Shown in pieces: positions 9,612 through 19,308 of a DNA stretch of 64,000 nt (its first letter is position 1; each line of letters starts with the position of its first letter). The DNA comes from Sphingomonas sp. CROZ-RG-20F-R02-07 (lineage in GTDB: Bacteria; Pseudomonadota; Alphaproteobacteria; Sphingomonadales; Sphingomonadaceae). The translations under genes were made by a program, and so were the position numbers. The notes beneath the pieces were generated by a model. It saw nothing but the letters and a program-made list of their open reading frames with translations, was not told the DNA's origin and did not search any database. The stretch lies in NCBI RefSeq assembly GCF_022662335.1, contig NZ_JAKNQJ010000009.1, positions 62,001-126,000 of the forward strand. Reading direction: 5' to 3'.

Positions 9612-9866
9612 GTGCAGACATCGTTGCGGAAGATGGGGAATTCGACCGGGCTGATCGTACCGCGCGCCCTGCTCGGTGAGATCGGCCTGAGCGTCGGCGC
9701 CGTGATGGATCTGCAGGTGAAGGACGGCAAGCTCGTCGCCTCGCCGGTCGTATCGCCGGCACGCGCAGGATGGGCGAACGCGGCCGAGGCGGTCGCCGAA
9801 GACACGCAGGAGGCGGCCGCGTGGCGGGCCTTTCCGAACGAAGACGATAGCGCGCTCACATGGTGA
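9612..9866 (+). CDS. MazE/AbrB-type antitoxin
   Basis: An 84-residue protein starting at GTG 9612 with CGGAGG at 9601-9606. The N-terminal half (LRKMGNSTGLIVPRALL) is a swapped-hairpin AbrB/MazE DNA-binding domain. The acidic C-terminus is expected to bind the toxin. It overlaps the toxin gene by 7 bp, the normal arrangement of a mazEF operon, and probably represses its own promoter. Confidence 0.88.
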   Translation: MQTSLRKMGNSTGLIVPRALLGEIGLSVGAVMDLQVKDGKLVASPVVSPARAGWANAAEAVAEDTQEAAAWRAFPNEDDSALTW

Positions 9867-10180
9867 TGCGCGGCGAGGTCTGGCTCGCGGCGCTGGACCC
9901 CACCATCGGCAGCGAGATCCAGAAGACCCGCCCCTGCCTGATCGTCTCGCCCGACGAACTGAACGCTCATCTCAGGGCCGCGATCGTCGTGCCGATGACG
10001 ACGGGAAGCCACCCCGCTCCATTCCGCATAGCGCTTCGCTTCAAAGGCAAGGACGGGTTGCTGCTGCCCGATCAGATGCGAACGCTGGACAAGACGCGTC
10101 TCGTCAAAAGGATCGGCAAGATCGAGCGTGGCACATTGGTCGCCACGCTCGAAATCCTGGTGGAGATGTTCCGCTTCTAG
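9860..10180 (+). CDS. MazF/PemK-type toxin
   Basis: A 106-residue member of the MazF/PemK family, endoribonucleases that cut mRNA and stop growth. Family marks include RGEVWLAALDPTIGSEIQKTRP at the N-terminus and the VVPMTT and QMRTLDKTRL segments. It is complete and translationally coupled to the antitoxin gene. The pair lies within the block that separates sdhB from sdhA. Confidence 0.9.
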   Translation: MVMRGEVWLAALDPTIGSEIQKTRPCLIVSPDELNAHLRAAIVVPMTTGSHPAPFRIALRFKGKDGLLLPDQMRTLDKTRLVKRIGKIERGTLVATLEILVEMFRF

Positions 10181-10214
10181 AGCCCGATGACGTTAGATTG
10201 ATCCAATCTCTCTA

Positions 10215-10303
10215 CCGTTCGTGCTGAGCTTGTCGAAGCACGCTCTCCACGCTCGCACCGTCGCGTTCCGAACAGGCCATTCGACAAGCTCAGGGCGAAC
10301 GGG
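10215..10303. repeat. Paired REP-type repeat, copy 1
   Basis: Inverted arms CCGTTCGTGCTGAGCTTGTC (left, 10215 on) and its near complement ending at 10303 enclose a short spacer. It lies between the toxin stop codon and the sdhA stop codon, two convergent genes, where a hairpin could end transcription. The preceding bases (GATGACGTTAGATTGATCC, from about 10187) also recur at other copies, so the true repeat unit is longer than the arm. Confidence 0.85.
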
Positions 10304-10335
10304 GCGAAGTAAGGTCATCCCGCGCTGGCAGCGGC

Positions 10336-12135
10336 TTAATACACCCGCTTCTTCGGCTTGATATATTCGGCGTCGTCGGTGAGCGTGTAATCGTGCACCG
10401 GGCGATAATCGATGTGCGTCGCCCCGCCCGTGCCGCCCCAGCCGGTGAAGCTGGTGATGGTGTGCTTCATCCAGTTCGCGTCGTCGCGATCGGGGAAATC
10501 CTCGTTCACATGCGCGCCGCGCGATTCCTTGCGGTTGGCCGCCGAATCCATCGTCACCACCGCCTGCGCGATCAGATTGTCGAGCTCCAGCGTCTCGACC
10601 AGATCGGTGTTCCAGATGAGGCTCCGGTCGGTGATGCCGACATCGGCCATCCGCGCATAGGTCGCCTTGATCTTCGACTGGCCCTCGGTCAGCAGCTCGT
10701 CCGAACGGAACACGGCGCAATGCTTCTGCATCGTCTTCTGCATCTCGAGCCGGATCTGCGCGGTGGGCGAGCCGCCCTTGGCCGAGCGGAAATGGTCGAG
10801 CCGACCGAGCGCCATCTCTTCCGAACCCTTGGGCAGCGGCGCATGAGTCGTGCCGGGCTTCAGCGTCTCGCGGATGCGCAGCCCCGTCGCGCGGCCGAAC
10901 ACGACCAGATCGATCAGGCTGTTGGAGCCCAGGCGGTTGGCGCCGTGGACCGAGACGCATGCCGCCTCGCCCACCGCGAACAGGCCGGGCACGACGCTGT
11001 CGGGATTGCCGTCCTTCAGGTTCACGACCTCGCCGTGGAAGTTCGTCGGGATGCCGCCCATGTTGTAATGGACCGTCGGCGTGACCGGCAGCGGCTGGCG
11101 CGTGAGATCGACGCCGGCGAAGATCTTGCCCGTCTCGGTAATGCCCGGCAGCCGTTCGTGGAGCACCTTGGGATCGATATGATCGAGGTGCAGCCAGATA
11201 TGGTCGCCGTCCTTGCCGACGCCGCGGCCCTCGCGCATCTCCATCGCCATCGAGCGCGACACCACGTCGCGGCTGGCGAGATCCTTGGCGGAGGGGGCAT
11301 AGCGCTCCATGAAGCGCTCGCCCTCGCTGTTCGTCAGATAACCGCCCTCGCCGCGCGCGCCCTCGGTGATGAGGACGCCCGCGCCGTAGATGCCGGTCGG
11401 GTGGAACTGGACGAACTCCATGTCCTGCAGCGGCAGGCCCGCGCGCAACACCATCGCGTTGCCGTCGCCGGTGCAGGTGTGCGCCGAGGTCGCGGAGAAA
11501 TAGCAGCGGCCATAGCCGCCCGTCGCCAGCACCACCTGGTGCGCGCGGAACCGGTGGATGCTGCCATCCTCCATGCACAGCGCGATCACGCCCCGGCACG
11601 CGCCGTTTTCCATGATGAGGTCGAGCGCGAAATATTCGACGTAGAAGTCCGCGTCATACTTCAGGCTCTGCTGGTAGAGCGCATGGAGCATCGCGTGGCC
11701 GGTGCGGTCCGCCGCGGCGCAGGTGCGCTGCACCGGGGGGCCCTCGCCCATGTTCTGCATATGGCCGCCGAACGGGCGCTGGTAGATCGTGCCGTCCTGG
11801 TTGCGGCTGAACGGCACGCCGGCATGTTCCAGCTCGATCACCGCGGCGGGCGCCTCGCGCACCATATATTCGATCGCGTCCTGGTCGCCGAGCCAGTCGG
11901 AGCCCTTGACCGTATCGTACATGTGCCACGACCAGTGATCGGGCGAATTGTTGCCCAGACTCGCGGCGATGCCGCCCTGCGCGGCGACGGTGTGGCTGCG
12001 CGTCGGGAACACCTTGGTGATGCAGGCGGTCTTCAGACCGCTTTCGGCGATGCCCATCGTGGCGCGCAGGCCGGAGCCGCCGGCGCCGACGACGACCGCG
12101 TCATAGGTATGGTCGATGATCTTGTAGGCGGACAT
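10336..12135 (-). CDS. sdhA: Succinate dehydrogenase flavoprotein subunit
   Basis: A 599-residue catalytic subunit of complex II that oxidises succinate to fumarate. The FAD-binding motif GAGGSG is at residues 17-22, and His48 in [11 protein letters not shown] is the expected covalent flavin attachment site. The start codon overlaps the sdhD stop codon by one base (TGATG), so translation is probably coupled. Its usual neighbour sdhB is displaced about 2.5 kb downstream. Confidence 0.98.
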   Translation of the reverse strand: MSAYKIIDHTYDAVVVGAGGSGLRATMGIAESGLKTACITKVFPTRSHTVAAQGGIAASLGNNSPDHWSWHMYDTVKGSDWLGDQDAIEYMVREAPAAVIELEHAGVPFSRNQDGTIYQRPFGGHMQNMGEGPPVQRTCAAADRTGHAMLHALYQQSLKYDADFYVEYFALDLIMENGACRGVIALCMEDGSIHRFRAHQVVLATGGYGRCYFSATSAHTCTGDGNAMVLRAGLPLQDMEFVQFHPTGIYGAGVLITEGARGEGGYLTNSEGERFMERYAPSAKDLASRDVVSRSMAMEMREGRGVGKDGDHIWLHLDHIDPKVLHERLPGITETGKIFAGVDLTRQPLPVTPTVHYNMGGIPTNFHGEVVNLKDGNPDSVVPGLFAVGEAACVSVHGANRLGSNSLIDLVVFGRATGLRIRETLKPGTTHAPLPKGSEEMALGRLDHFRSAKGGSPTAQIRLEMQKTMQKHCAVFRSDELLTEGQSKIKATYARMADVGITDRSLIWNTDLVETLELDNLIAQAVVTMDSAANRKESRGAHVNEDFPDRDDANWMKHTITSFTGWGGTGGATHIDYRPVHDYTLTDDAEYIKPKKRVY

Positions 12136-12521
12136 CAGGCGGCAGCTCCGAAGGCGACCTTCAGGATCGCGAAGATGGCGGTCGCGGCGGTCGAGAGCGT
12201 GAAGAGGTTCAGCACGACCATCGCGGCGACGCGCGCCTCGTCATGCTGGTAATCCTCGATCACCACCTGCAGCCCCAGCCGGAAATGGTAGAAGACGGAC
12301 AGGATCAGCAGCAGCATCGGCACCGCCGCCCAGGTGGAATGGAGCCAGCCATGGACGCTGGTATAATCATAGCCGGGCATCCGTGCGATCGACACGATCA
12401 GCCAGATCATCAGGAACAGGTTGCCGCCCGCGGTCAGCCGCTGGTGCCACCAGTGATGCGCGCCCGCATGCGCGGAGCCCAGGCCGCGGACCCGGCCGAG
12501 TTCGGTGCCGCCACCCATCAC
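12135..12521 (-). CDS. sdhD: Succinate dehydrogenase membrane anchor subunit
   Basis: A 128-residue hydrophobic protein with three predicted membrane segments, the second anchor of complex II. Its place between sdhC (4-bp overlap) and sdhA (1-bp overlap) and its size support the call more than motif identity does. The [15 protein letters not shown] segment between membrane spans is typical of alphaproteobacterial SdhD. Confidence 0.92.
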   Translation of the reverse strand: MMGGGTELGRVRGLGSAHAGAHHWWHQRLTAGGNLFLMIWLIVSIARMPGYDYTSVHGWLHSTWAAVPMLLLILSVFYHFRLGLQVVIEDYQHDEARVAAMVVLNLFTLSTAATAIFAILKVAFGAAA

Positions 12522-12928
12522 TTCGTCCCCAGATAGAGCCAGAACGCCACCGTCAGCAGCACGGCGGCGACGATCGTCGCCCAGGCGCCGATCCGGTTGA
12601 TCTTCAGTTCATACCCCGCGCCCGTGTCGAGCACGAGATGGCGGATGCCGTTCGCCATGTGCTGGAACAGCGAATAGGTGAGACCGATGCCGATCACATA
12701 ACCGATCGCGTTCAGATGCCCCGCATCGGTGAGGAACCAGCGCTGGAAGCCGGCATAGCTGTCGGCCCCGCCAGCGATCGCGGCGAGCCACCACACCAGC
12801 AGCAGCGTGCCGACCGTCGCCATGCCGCTGCCCGTCGCGCGGTGCAGGATCGAGACGGTCATGTTCACGCGCCATTTCCAGATGCCCAGATGCGGGCTGA
12901 CGGGGCGCGAGGGGGAGCGGGATGCCAA
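12518..12928 (-). CDS. sdhC: Succinate dehydrogenase cytochrome b556 subunit, TTG start
   Basis: A 136-residue membrane subunit that binds heme b and ubiquinone. Ser26 and Arg30 in SILHRATG fit the quinone site, and His90 in FQHMANGIRHLVLD fits the axial heme ligand. The best start is TTG at 12928, with GAGG about 9 nt upstream. It keeps the conserved RPVSPHLGIWKW N-terminus, which later ATG codons would remove. First gene of the sdhCDA operon; the promoter should lie in the 180-bp divergent gap before 13109. Confidence 0.93.
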   Translation of the reverse strand: MASRSPSRPVSPHLGIWKWRVNMTVSILHRATGSGMATVGTLLLVWWLAAIAGGADSYAGFQRWFLTDAGHLNAIGYVIGIGLTYSLFQHMANGIRHLVLDTGAGYELKINRIGAWATIVAAVLLTVAFWLYLGTK

Positions 12929-13108
12929 GGGCGTGGTCCTCGAATGCGGATGTGCGCCGGTCTATGAGACGCAGCGCCCCGCGATGCAAGCCGCCGCCTG
13001 CGCGCAAAGCAACACAGGCATCGTTGCCGCCGATCCGGTTCTAACCGCGCCTTAACCAATCGCGCCTAGTCGTCGGATCACGAAACCCCGCGCCGCCGGA
13101 GACCTGAT

Positions 13109-14470
13109 GTGATCGCGACCGACCTGCCCCAGCCCACGACGATCGCCGCCGCCATCGATCTGCCCGCCCGTTTGCGGGCCTTCGACGGCGGCGACGGCAC
13201 GCTCGTCTCGTCCGCGGCGGAATTGTGGACGATCATCGAACCCGATGCCGCGCTGATCGTCGACGCTTATTGGGCGCATTGGAGCGCGGCCAACCCCGGC
13301 AAGGCGCATTGGACGCCGCTCGAGGCGCACCGCCGCGCCGAGGCGGGCACCGCGTATCTGCGCAACCGCTTCTGCCGGCTCGATGGCCGCGCGTGGGTCG
13401 AGTCGCTCGAACGCTCCATTGCTTCGGCCCATGCCAATGGCGTGTCGACCATGGCGGTGCTCGCCATGAGCTGCGCGAGCGACCGGATGGCGATGAAGTC
13501 GCTGATGGCGCGGCTGCCCACCACCGATCCCCGCCACGAGCGGATGCTCGACACGCTGCTCCGCCTGTTCGGCATGGAAACCGAATTGACGGTCGAGCTG
13601 TTCGCCGGCTTCACCGCGCACCGCGACGGCCGCAACCGGGACCGGCTGGCAGGCGATTTCCGCGACGGGATCGCTGCGGTGGTCGAGGCGGCGAGCGAGG
13701 AAGGCCATGTGCTGCGCGGGCAGGCGGTACGCTCGTCCTCGTCGGTGCGCGGCATGCTGGGCAAGGCGAGCGAAGTGGCCGCCGCCGCCGAACAGTCCGC
13801 GGTCGCCATGCGCGAGGCGGCGCATACCGCCGCCGGGCTGATCCGCGCGATCGAGGATGCGCGCACCGAGGTGGAAGCCGCCGCCGAGATCGCCAACCGC
13901 GCCTCGGTGCAGGCGGGCCGCGCGGTCGGCATGTCCGAGGCGCTGAGCGATCATGCGCAGTCGATCGAGTCGATCCTCGGCCTGATCCGCGACATCGCCG
14001 GCCAGACCAACCTCCTCGCGCTCAACGCCACGATCGAGGCGGCACGCGCGGGCGATGCCGGCCGCGGCTTCGCGGTCGTCGCGCAGGAGGTGAAGAGCCT
14101 CGCCAACCAGACCGCACGCGCCACCGACGACATCGCCGCCAAGATCGCGGCGATCCAGTCCGCCACCAAGGGCACCGTCGACACCAATGCCAGCATCAAG
14201 GCGACCGTCGCCGAGGTGCAGGAATCCGCGCAGCGCATCCGCTTCGCCATGGAGGCGCAGGCGCAGACCGTCACCGCGATCACCGCCGCGGTGGACGAAA
14301 CCGCGCTCGCCGCGGATTCGATGTCCACCACGATCGCCACGATCCGCTCCGATACCGAGGCGGTGGCATCCGAGATCGACGAGGTCGGGCGCGGCTTCGA
14401 CGTGCTCGACAGCCGGCTCGGCAGCCTCAAGGCCCGCGCCGGCGACTTCGTCACGAAGGTGGCCGCCTGA
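13109..14470 (+). CDS. Soluble methyl-accepting chemotaxis-type transducer 1
   Basis: A 453-residue protein with no membrane segment. The first 210 residues are an all-helical sensor region loosely resembling a globin-coupled sensor; I cannot confirm a heme-binding histidine. From about residue 215 on it is a methyl-accepting signalling domain with the conserved hairpin tip [21 protein letters not shown]. The start is GTG 13109 with GGAG about 7 nt upstream. It overlaps the next gene by one base (TGATG). Bases 13751-14381 are about 97% identical to 15121-15751. No che genes are nearby. Confidence 0.88.
   Translation: MIATDLPQPTTIAAAIDLPARLRAFDGGDGTLVSSAAELWTIIEPDAALIVDAYWAHWSAANPGKAHWTPLEAHRRAEAGTAYLRNRFCRLDGRAWVESLERSIASAHANGVSTMAVLAMSCASDRMAMKSLMARLPTTDPRHERMLDTLLRLFGMETELTVELFAGFTAHRDGRNRDRLAGDFRDGIAAVVEAASEEGHVLRGQAVRSSSSVRGMLGKASEVAAAAEQSAVAMREAAHTAAGLIRAIEDARTEVEAAAEIANRASVQAGRAVGMSEALSDHAQSIESILGLIRDIAGQTNLLALNATIEAARAGDAGRGFAVVAQEVKSLANQTARATDDIAAKIAAIQSATKGTVDTNASIKATVAEVQESAQRIRFAMEAQAQTVTAITAAVDETALAADSMSTTIATIRSDTEAVASEIDEVGRGFDVLDSRLGSLKARAGDFVTKVAA
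13751..14381. repeat. Direct repeat of the receptor signalling domain, copy 1
   Basis: A 631-bp stretch matching 15121-15751 with about 17 mismatches by my reading and no gaps, at an offset of 1370 bp. It covers the C-terminal signalling half of the first receptor gene. Identity falls sharply outside it, where the sensor regions are unrelated at the DNA level. Confidence 0.9.
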
Positions 14471-15837
14471 TGTCGACCGCCTTCGCCACGCAGCCGGCAT
14501 CGATCGGCCAGTCGCGCTCGCTCAGCGACCGGCTGCGCGATTACGACTGGGACGGCGCGATCCAGCCGGCCTGCACCCGGATTGCCGCGCTGCTGACGAT
14601 GGCGGATCACCATGCGATCTCGCGCAGCTTCTGGACGCATTATCTTTCGCTCGATGCGGCGCGCCATCTGCGCGACGCGATCGTCGGCGACGTTCTCGCC
14701 GCGCGGATCGAGGAAAGCGCGCGCTATGTGCGGGTCCGGTATACCGCGCCGTACGACGAGACCTGGCAGCGCATGGCCGAAACCAACGCCGAGCAATGCC
14801 GGGTGTCGAGAGTGCCGCTTCCCACGCTGCTCGCGTCGCTGACCTTCGCGCACAGCGTCACGCTCGCGCTGATCGAAGAGCGACTGGGCGATGATCGCCG
14901 GAGCATGCGCCAATTGGGTGACGTGGTGCAGCGGCTGGCGCTGATCGAATCGGACGTGATGGCGATGCATCTGGCCGAGCAGAACCGGAAGGATCTGCAC
15001 GCGGAGCGGCAGATGCGGTCGGTCGCGTTCCGCCAGACGATCGCCGAATCGATCGAGGGCGCCGCCGCGCTCGGGAACCGGATCCGCGTCCAGGCGGGGA
15101 GCGCATCGGCCTCGACTCGCGGCATGCTGGGCAAGGCGAACGAAGTGGCCGCCGCCGCCGAACAGTCCGCGGTCGCCATGCGCGAGGCGGCACACACCGC
15201 CGCCGGGCTGATCCGCGCGATCGAGGATGCGCGCACCGAGGTGGAAGCCGCCGCCGAGATCGCCAACCGCGCCTCGGTGCAGGCGGGCCACGCGGTCGGC
15301 ATGTCCGAGGCGCTGAGCGATCATGCGCAGTCGATCGAATCGATCCTCGGCCTGATCCGCGACATCGCCGGCCAGACCAACCTTCTCGCGCTCAACGCCA
15401 CGATCGAGGCGGCACGCGCGGGCGATGCCGGCCGCGGCTTCGCGGTCGTCGCGCAGGAGGTGAAGAGCCTCGCCAACCAGACCGCACGCGCCACCGACGA
15501 CATCGCCGCCAAGATCGCCGCGATCCAGTCCGCCACCAAGGGCACCGTCGACACCAATGCCAGCATCAAGGCGACCGTCGCCGAGGTGCAGGAATCGGCG
15601 GAGCGCATCCGCTTCGCCATGGAGGCGCAGGCGCAGACCGTCACCGCGATCACCGCCGCGGTGGACGAGACTGCGCTCGCCGCCGATTCGATGTCGACCA
15701 GCATCGCCACGATCCGCTCCGGCACCGAAGCGGTGGCATCCGAGATCGACACGCTGGGCCGCGGCTTCGGCGAGGTGGACGATCAACTGGGCGTGTTGCG
15801 CGGCGCGGCGGATTCCTTCTCGGCCAGCGTGGGCTAG
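14470..15837 (+). CDS. Soluble methyl-accepting chemotaxis-type transducer 2
   Basis: A 455-residue soluble transducer, translationally coupled to the preceding one. Residues 1-200 are a helical sensor region different from that of its partner. A cysteine occupies the place where a loose globin alignment would put the proximal histidine ([15 protein letters not shown]), so heme binding is doubtful. Residues from about 217 on are nearly identical to transducer 1, including the [21 protein letters not shown] tip. The two proteins could form mixed dimers or share one signalling array. Confidence 0.88.
   Translation: MSTAFATQPASIGQSRSLSDRLRDYDWDGAIQPACTRIAALLTMADHHAISRSFWTHYLSLDAARHLRDAIVGDVLAARIEESARYVRVRYTAPYDETWQRMAETNAEQCRVSRVPLPTLLASLTFAHSVTLALIEERLGDDRRSMRQLGDVVQRLALIESDVMAMHLAEQNRKDLHAERQMRSVAFRQTIAESIEGAAALGNRIRVQAGSASASTRGMLGKANEVAAAAEQSAVAMREAAHTAAGLIRAIEDARTEVEAAAEIANRASVQAGHAVGMSEALSDHAQSIESILGLIRDIAGQTNLLALNATIEAARAGDAGRGFAVVAQEVKSLANQTARATDDIAAKIAAIQSATKGTVDTNASIKATVAEVQESAERIRFAMEAQAQTVTAITAAVDETALAADSMSTSIATIRSGTEAVASEIDTLGRGFGEVDDQLGVLRGAADSFSASVG
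15121..15751. repeat. Direct repeat of the receptor signalling domain, copy 2
   Basis: Second copy of the 631-bp block described at 13751-14381. Most differences are single bases, several at third codon positions. This points to recent duplication or ongoing gene conversion between the two tandem genes. Confidence 0.9.
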
Positions 15838-15865
15838 CGCGCGAACCCGCGCTAAGGGTGCGGGC

Positions 15866-16555
15866 ATGACCATCCTTCTCACCGGATCCAGCCGCGGCAT
15901 CGGCGCGGCGATCGCCACCGCGCTCGGCGCGCGCGGCGCCACCGTCATGGGCCATGGCACCGCCAGCGGCATCCCCGCCGACTTCGCCGACCCCGAAGCC
16001 CCCCGCGCGCTCTGGGCGGAGGCGCTCGACCGGGCGGGTGGCGCGATCGACGTGCTGGTGAACAATGCCGGCGTGTTCGAGGCCAATCCGCTCGCCGCCG
16101 ACGACTGGACCGCCGCCTGGGAGCGCACCATGCGCATCAACCTCACCGCCGCCGCCGAACTCTGCCGCCTGGCCGTGCTCCACTGGCAGGCGCGCGGATC
16201 GGGCGGCCGGATCGTCAACATCGCCAGCCGCGCCGCCTATCGCGGCGACAGCCCGGCGCACTGGCATTATGCCGCCGCCAAGGCGGGGATGGTAGCGATG
16301 ACCAAGACGATCGCGCGCGGCTATGCGCGTGAGAACATCCTGGCCTTCGCGGTCTGCCCCGGCTTCACCATGACCGGCATGGCCGAGGATTATGTCGCGA
16401 GCCGCGGCGGCGACGCGTTGCTGGCCGACATCCCGCTCGGCCGCGTGGCGATGCCCGACGAGGTGGCGAAGGCCGCGTGTTTCCTGGCGCTCGACGCGCC
16501 GCCGTCGATGACGGGCGCGGTGCTCGACGTGAACGGGGCCAGCTATGTCCGCTGA
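15866..16555 (+). CDS. Short-chain dehydrogenase/reductase
   Basis: A 229-residue oxidoreductase with cofactor motif TGSSRGIG at residues 6-13, NNAG near 68 and an active-site tyrosine in HYAAAK near 137. It resembles 3-oxoacyl-ACP reductase-like enzymes, and the C-terminal VLDVNGASYVR is typical of the classical family. It overlaps prmA by 11 bp. The substrate is not known. Confidence 0.88.
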   Translation: MTILLTGSSRGIGAAIATALGARGATVMGHGTASGIPADFADPEAPRALWAEALDRAGGAIDVLVNNAGVFEANPLAADDWTAAWERTMRINLTAAAELCRLAVLHWQARGSGGRIVNIASRAAYRGDSPAHWHYAAAKAGMVAMTKTIARGYARENILAFAVCPGFTMTGMAEDYVASRGGDALLADIPLGRVAMPDEVAKAACFLALDAPPSMTGAVLDVNGASYVR

Positions 16556-17474
16556 GGCATGGAAGCTGTCGCTGCCCTGCACCCGCGCCGAGGCTGAGGC
16601 GATTGACGCGGGCGAGCATGACGGGGGCCTCGTGCTGATGACGACCGAGGAAGTGAACGACGACGCCGAACGCTGGCGGCTCGACGCCTATCTGGAGGCC
16701 GAACCCGATGCCGCGACGCTCGCCGCGATCCGCGCGCTGGTGCCGAGCGCGGGCAGCGCGGCGCCGCGGATCGAACGGCTGGCGGATGCCGATTGGGTGA
16801 CGATGAGCCAGGCGGGGCTCGCGCCGCTGCATGTCGGCCGCTTCTTCGTCCATACGGGCGAGGCGGCGCCGCCGCCGGGCGTGCGCGCCTTCCACATCCC
16901 GGCGGGCCGCGCGTTCGGCACCGGGCATCACGAGACGACGAGCGGCTGCCTCGCGATGCTCGACGCGCTGGCCGATCGGGATTTCGGCAACGTCATCGAC
17001 ATCGGCACGGGCACGGGGCTGCTCGCCTTCGCCGCGGTGGAATTATGGCCCGGCGCGGACGCCACCGCGACCGACATCGATCCGGTCGCGATCGCGGTCA
17101 CGCGCGAGAACGCGGCGCTGAACGGGGTGGCGGGCCTCGACCTGATCGTGGCGGACGGCACGCTCGATCCTGAGATCGTGGCGCGCGCGCCCTACGACCT
17201 CGTCATCGCCAACATCCTGGCCGGCCCGCTCGTCTCGATGGCGCCCGAGATCGCGGCGATCGCGGCACCGGGCGCGGCGATCGTGCTGGCGGGCCTGCTG
17301 GAGACGCAGCGCGAACCGGTGGCGGCGGCCTATGCGGCGTGCGGCTGCACGGTGGAGGCGGTCGACCGCCGCGGCGACTGGAGCGTCCTGCGGCTGGCGG
17401 CAGGCGCGGTGCGCTTCGTGGCGGACGGCCCGTTCGACCCCAAGGGCCGCGACGGCTGGGCGCTCGACATCTGA
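16545..17474 (+). CDS. prmA: Ribosomal protein L11 methyltransferase
   Basis: A 309-residue S-adenosylmethionine-dependent methyltransferase that methylates ribosomal protein L11. The family signature AFGTGHHETT lies near residue 125. It is followed by the cofactor motif VIDIGTGTGLLAFAA near 148 and the DLVIANILAGPL catalytic segment near 221. The start codon lies inside the end of the upstream dehydrogenase gene. Confidence 0.94.
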   Translation: MSAEAWKLSLPCTRAEAEAIDAGEHDGGLVLMTTEEVNDDAERWRLDAYLEAEPDAATLAAIRALVPSAGSAAPRIERLADADWVTMSQAGLAPLHVGRFFVHTGEAAPPPGVRAFHIPAGRAFGTGHHETTSGCLAMLDALADRDFGNVIDIGTGTGLLAFAAVELWPGADATATDIDPVAIAVTRENAALNGVAGLDLIVADGTLDPEIVARAPYDLVIANILAGPLVSMAPEIAAIAAPGAAIVLAGLLETQREPVAAAYAACGCTVEAVDRRGDWSVLRLAAGAVRFVADGPFDPKGRDGWALDI

Positions 17475-17527
17475 GGTGCCTCTCATCCTCCCCTGCAGGG
17501 AGGGAATTTTGATGACGTTACCCTGCT

Positions 17528-17615
17528 CCGTTCGCCCTGAGCCTGTCGAAGGGCCTGTGACGCAGGCGAAGGCTCGGCCGTGGAGAGCGTGCTTCGACAG
17601 GCTCAGCACGAACGG
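17528..17615. repeat. Paired REP-type repeat, copy 2
   Basis: Inverted arms CCGTTCGCCCTGAGCCTGTC and GCTTCGACAGGCTCAGCACG enclose about 38 bp. It lies between the convergent prmA and phhA. Conserved outer bases flank it: GATGACGTTA on the left and, on the right, the reverse complement of a segment like GTTGATCCGATC. It may serve as a transcription end. Confidence 0.85.
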
Positions 17616-17682
17616 AAGAGGGATCGGATCAACCTGACACCATCCCGCGCTAAAAGCCCGGCAGGGCTGAGATCGTCCCGCT

Positions 17683-18555
17683 CTAGGCCCGCGTCCGCTC
17701 CGCCGCATAGGCCTGCGTCCCGCGCGTGAGCAGCACGTCGGCGGGCTCGATCGCGGCCACGGGAATGTCGGGCTGCGTCTTCAATTCGGCATAGAGCGGC
17801 GCGAAGTCGGTCTCGACGGTCGCGCGGAGCAGATCGTCGAAGCTCGGGATCACGAAGTAATTCTGCTGGAAATCGTCGATCCGGTATTCGGTGCGCATCA
17901 CGCGCGCCAGATCGAAGGCGATGCGATTGGGGCTCGGGTCGTCCAGCGCGAAGCGGGTCTCGGCGAAGCTCGACACGATCCCCGAGCCATAGATGCGCAA
18001 GCCCTCGGGTTCGGCGATCAGCCCGAATTCCACCGTGTACCAATAGAGCCGGCCGAGATATTTGAGCGCATCCATCGACAGCGCGCGCTGGCCGCCCTTG
18101 CCATACGCCTCGAGATAATCGGCGAACACCGGATCGGCGAGCATCGGCACATGGCCGAATACGTCGTGGAAGACGTCGGGTTCCTGGATGTAATCGAGCT
18201 GGTCGGGCCGGCGGATGAAATTGCCCGCGACGAAGCGGCGATTCGCCATGTGATCGAAGAACACGTCGTCGGGCACGAGCCCCGGGACCGCGATCACCTG
18301 CCAGCCGGTGAGCCCCATCAGCCGCTCCGACAGTTCGGCGAAATCGGGGATGCCGGGCTTCGACAGCTTCAGCACGTCGAGCCCACGCAGATACGCGTTG
18401 GACGCCCGGCCGGGCAGCAGCGCCGCTTGACGCGCGAAGAGCGTATCCCAGGTGGCGTGCTCCTCGGGCGTGTAGCGATCCCAATCCTGGGCGATCGTCC
18501 AATCGGCGGCGGCGCCGGCGGGGGGAGCGTCGAGAACGTGCGTATCCTGTGCCAT
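17683..18555 (-). CDS. phhA: Phenylalanine 4-monooxygenase
   Basis: A 290-residue pterin-dependent hydroxylase that converts phenylalanine to tyrosine. The iron ligands are His130 and His135 in VFHDVFGHVP and Glu176 in WYTVEFGL, exactly as in the aromatic amino acid hydroxylase family. The length is that of bacterial single-domain enzymes, without a regulatory ACT domain. It is divergent from the DUF2459 gene at 18598. Confidence 0.95.
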   Translation of the reverse strand: MAQDTHVLDAPPAGAAADWTIAQDWDRYTPEEHATWDTLFARQAALLPGRASNAYLRGLDVLKLSKPGIPDFAELSERLMGLTGWQVIAVPGLVPDDVFFDHMANRRFVAGNFIRRPDQLDYIQEPDVFHDVFGHVPMLADPVFADYLEAYGKGGQRALSMDALKYLGRLYWYTVEFGLIAEPEGLRIYGSGIVSSFAETRFALDDPSPNRIAFDLARVMRTEYRIDDFQQNYFVIPSFDDLLRATVETDFAPLYAELKTQPDIPVAAIEPADVLLTRGTQAYAAERTRA

Positions 18556-18597
18556 GATCCTGCCCTATCATGCCGTCGTGACGACCGGAACGCCCCT

Positions 18598-19308
18598 GTG
18601 ACGATCGCGGTTGCACGAAAATGGGGCAACGCGCTCCTCGGTGCGGCGATGGCGGCGCTGCTCGGCTATGCGGCGGCGGGGCTGATCGGCGGCGCGATCC
18701 CCACGCATGCCGGATGGCGGCCGCCGGTCGCGGGCGTGCCCGTCTACCTCGAAAGCAACGGCATCCATGTCGGCATCGTCGTCCCCAAGCGGGCGGCGGG
18801 GGTGGACTGGCGACCGATCGCTCGCCCAGGCGGTCTGCGCGACCCGCGCTATGCCGCTTACGACCATCTCGCGATCGGATGGGGCGAGCGCGGCTTCTAT
18901 CTGGGCACGCCGACCTGGTCCGACATCCGCCCGGCGACCATTGCCACCGCCGCGATCGGCAGCGACGCGACGCTCGTCCATCTCGAACATGTGCCCACGC
19001 CGGTGCCGGGCGGCGACGTGCGCCGGATCCTGCTGCGCCCCGAGGAATATCGCCGCCTCGCCGCGTTCGTCCGCGCCAGCATCGTGGCCGGTGGGCGCCA
19101 TGATCCGGGCTATGGCGACTACGACGTGTTCGTGCAGGCGCGCGGCCATTATGATGCGGTGCACACCTGCAACGCGTGGGTCGGCGAGGCGCTGCGCGCC
19201 GCCGGGGTGCGCGTCGGCGCGTGGACGCCCTTTCCGGTCACGCTGCTGGGCTGGTTCCCGCCCGAGGCGCCCCTTCCCGCCCCGACGGCCGGCCGCTCTT
19301 ACCGGTAG
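18598..19308 (+). CDS. DUF2459/TIGR02117 family protein
   Basis: A 236-residue protein of the DUF2459 family (TIGR02117), of unknown function. An N-terminal hydrophobic segment (residues 10-35) is a membrane anchor or signal. Conserved marks include SNGIHVGIVVP near 58 and the HTCNAWVGEAL segment near 190, with a cysteine suggestive of a papain-like fold. The start is GTG 18598 with only a weak ribosome site. The last 10 bp overlap the end of the convergent lipoprotein gene. Confidence 0.78.
   Translation: MTIAVARKWGNALLGAAMAALLGYAAAGLIGGAIPTHAGWRPPVAGVPVYLESNGIHVGIVVPKRAAGVDWRPIARPGGLRDPRYAAYDHLAIGWGERGFYLGTPTWSDIRPATIATAAIGSDATLVHLEHVPTPVPGGDVRRILLRPEEYRRLAAFVRASIVAGGRHDPGYGDYDVFVQARGHYDAVHTCNAWVGEALRAAGVRVGAWTPFPVTLLGWFPPEAPLPAPTAGRSYR

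Noticed and set aside
13751..15751. Assembly artefact producing a duplicated receptor domain
   Set aside because: The two copies differ at about 17 positions and sit in genes with clearly different sensor halves, so they are real paralogous sequences.
18587..18612. GGAAC-N17-GGTT near the start of the DUF2459 gene
   Set aside because: It overlaps the start codon of that gene, so a transcript from it would lack the beginning of the reading frame. Probably chance.
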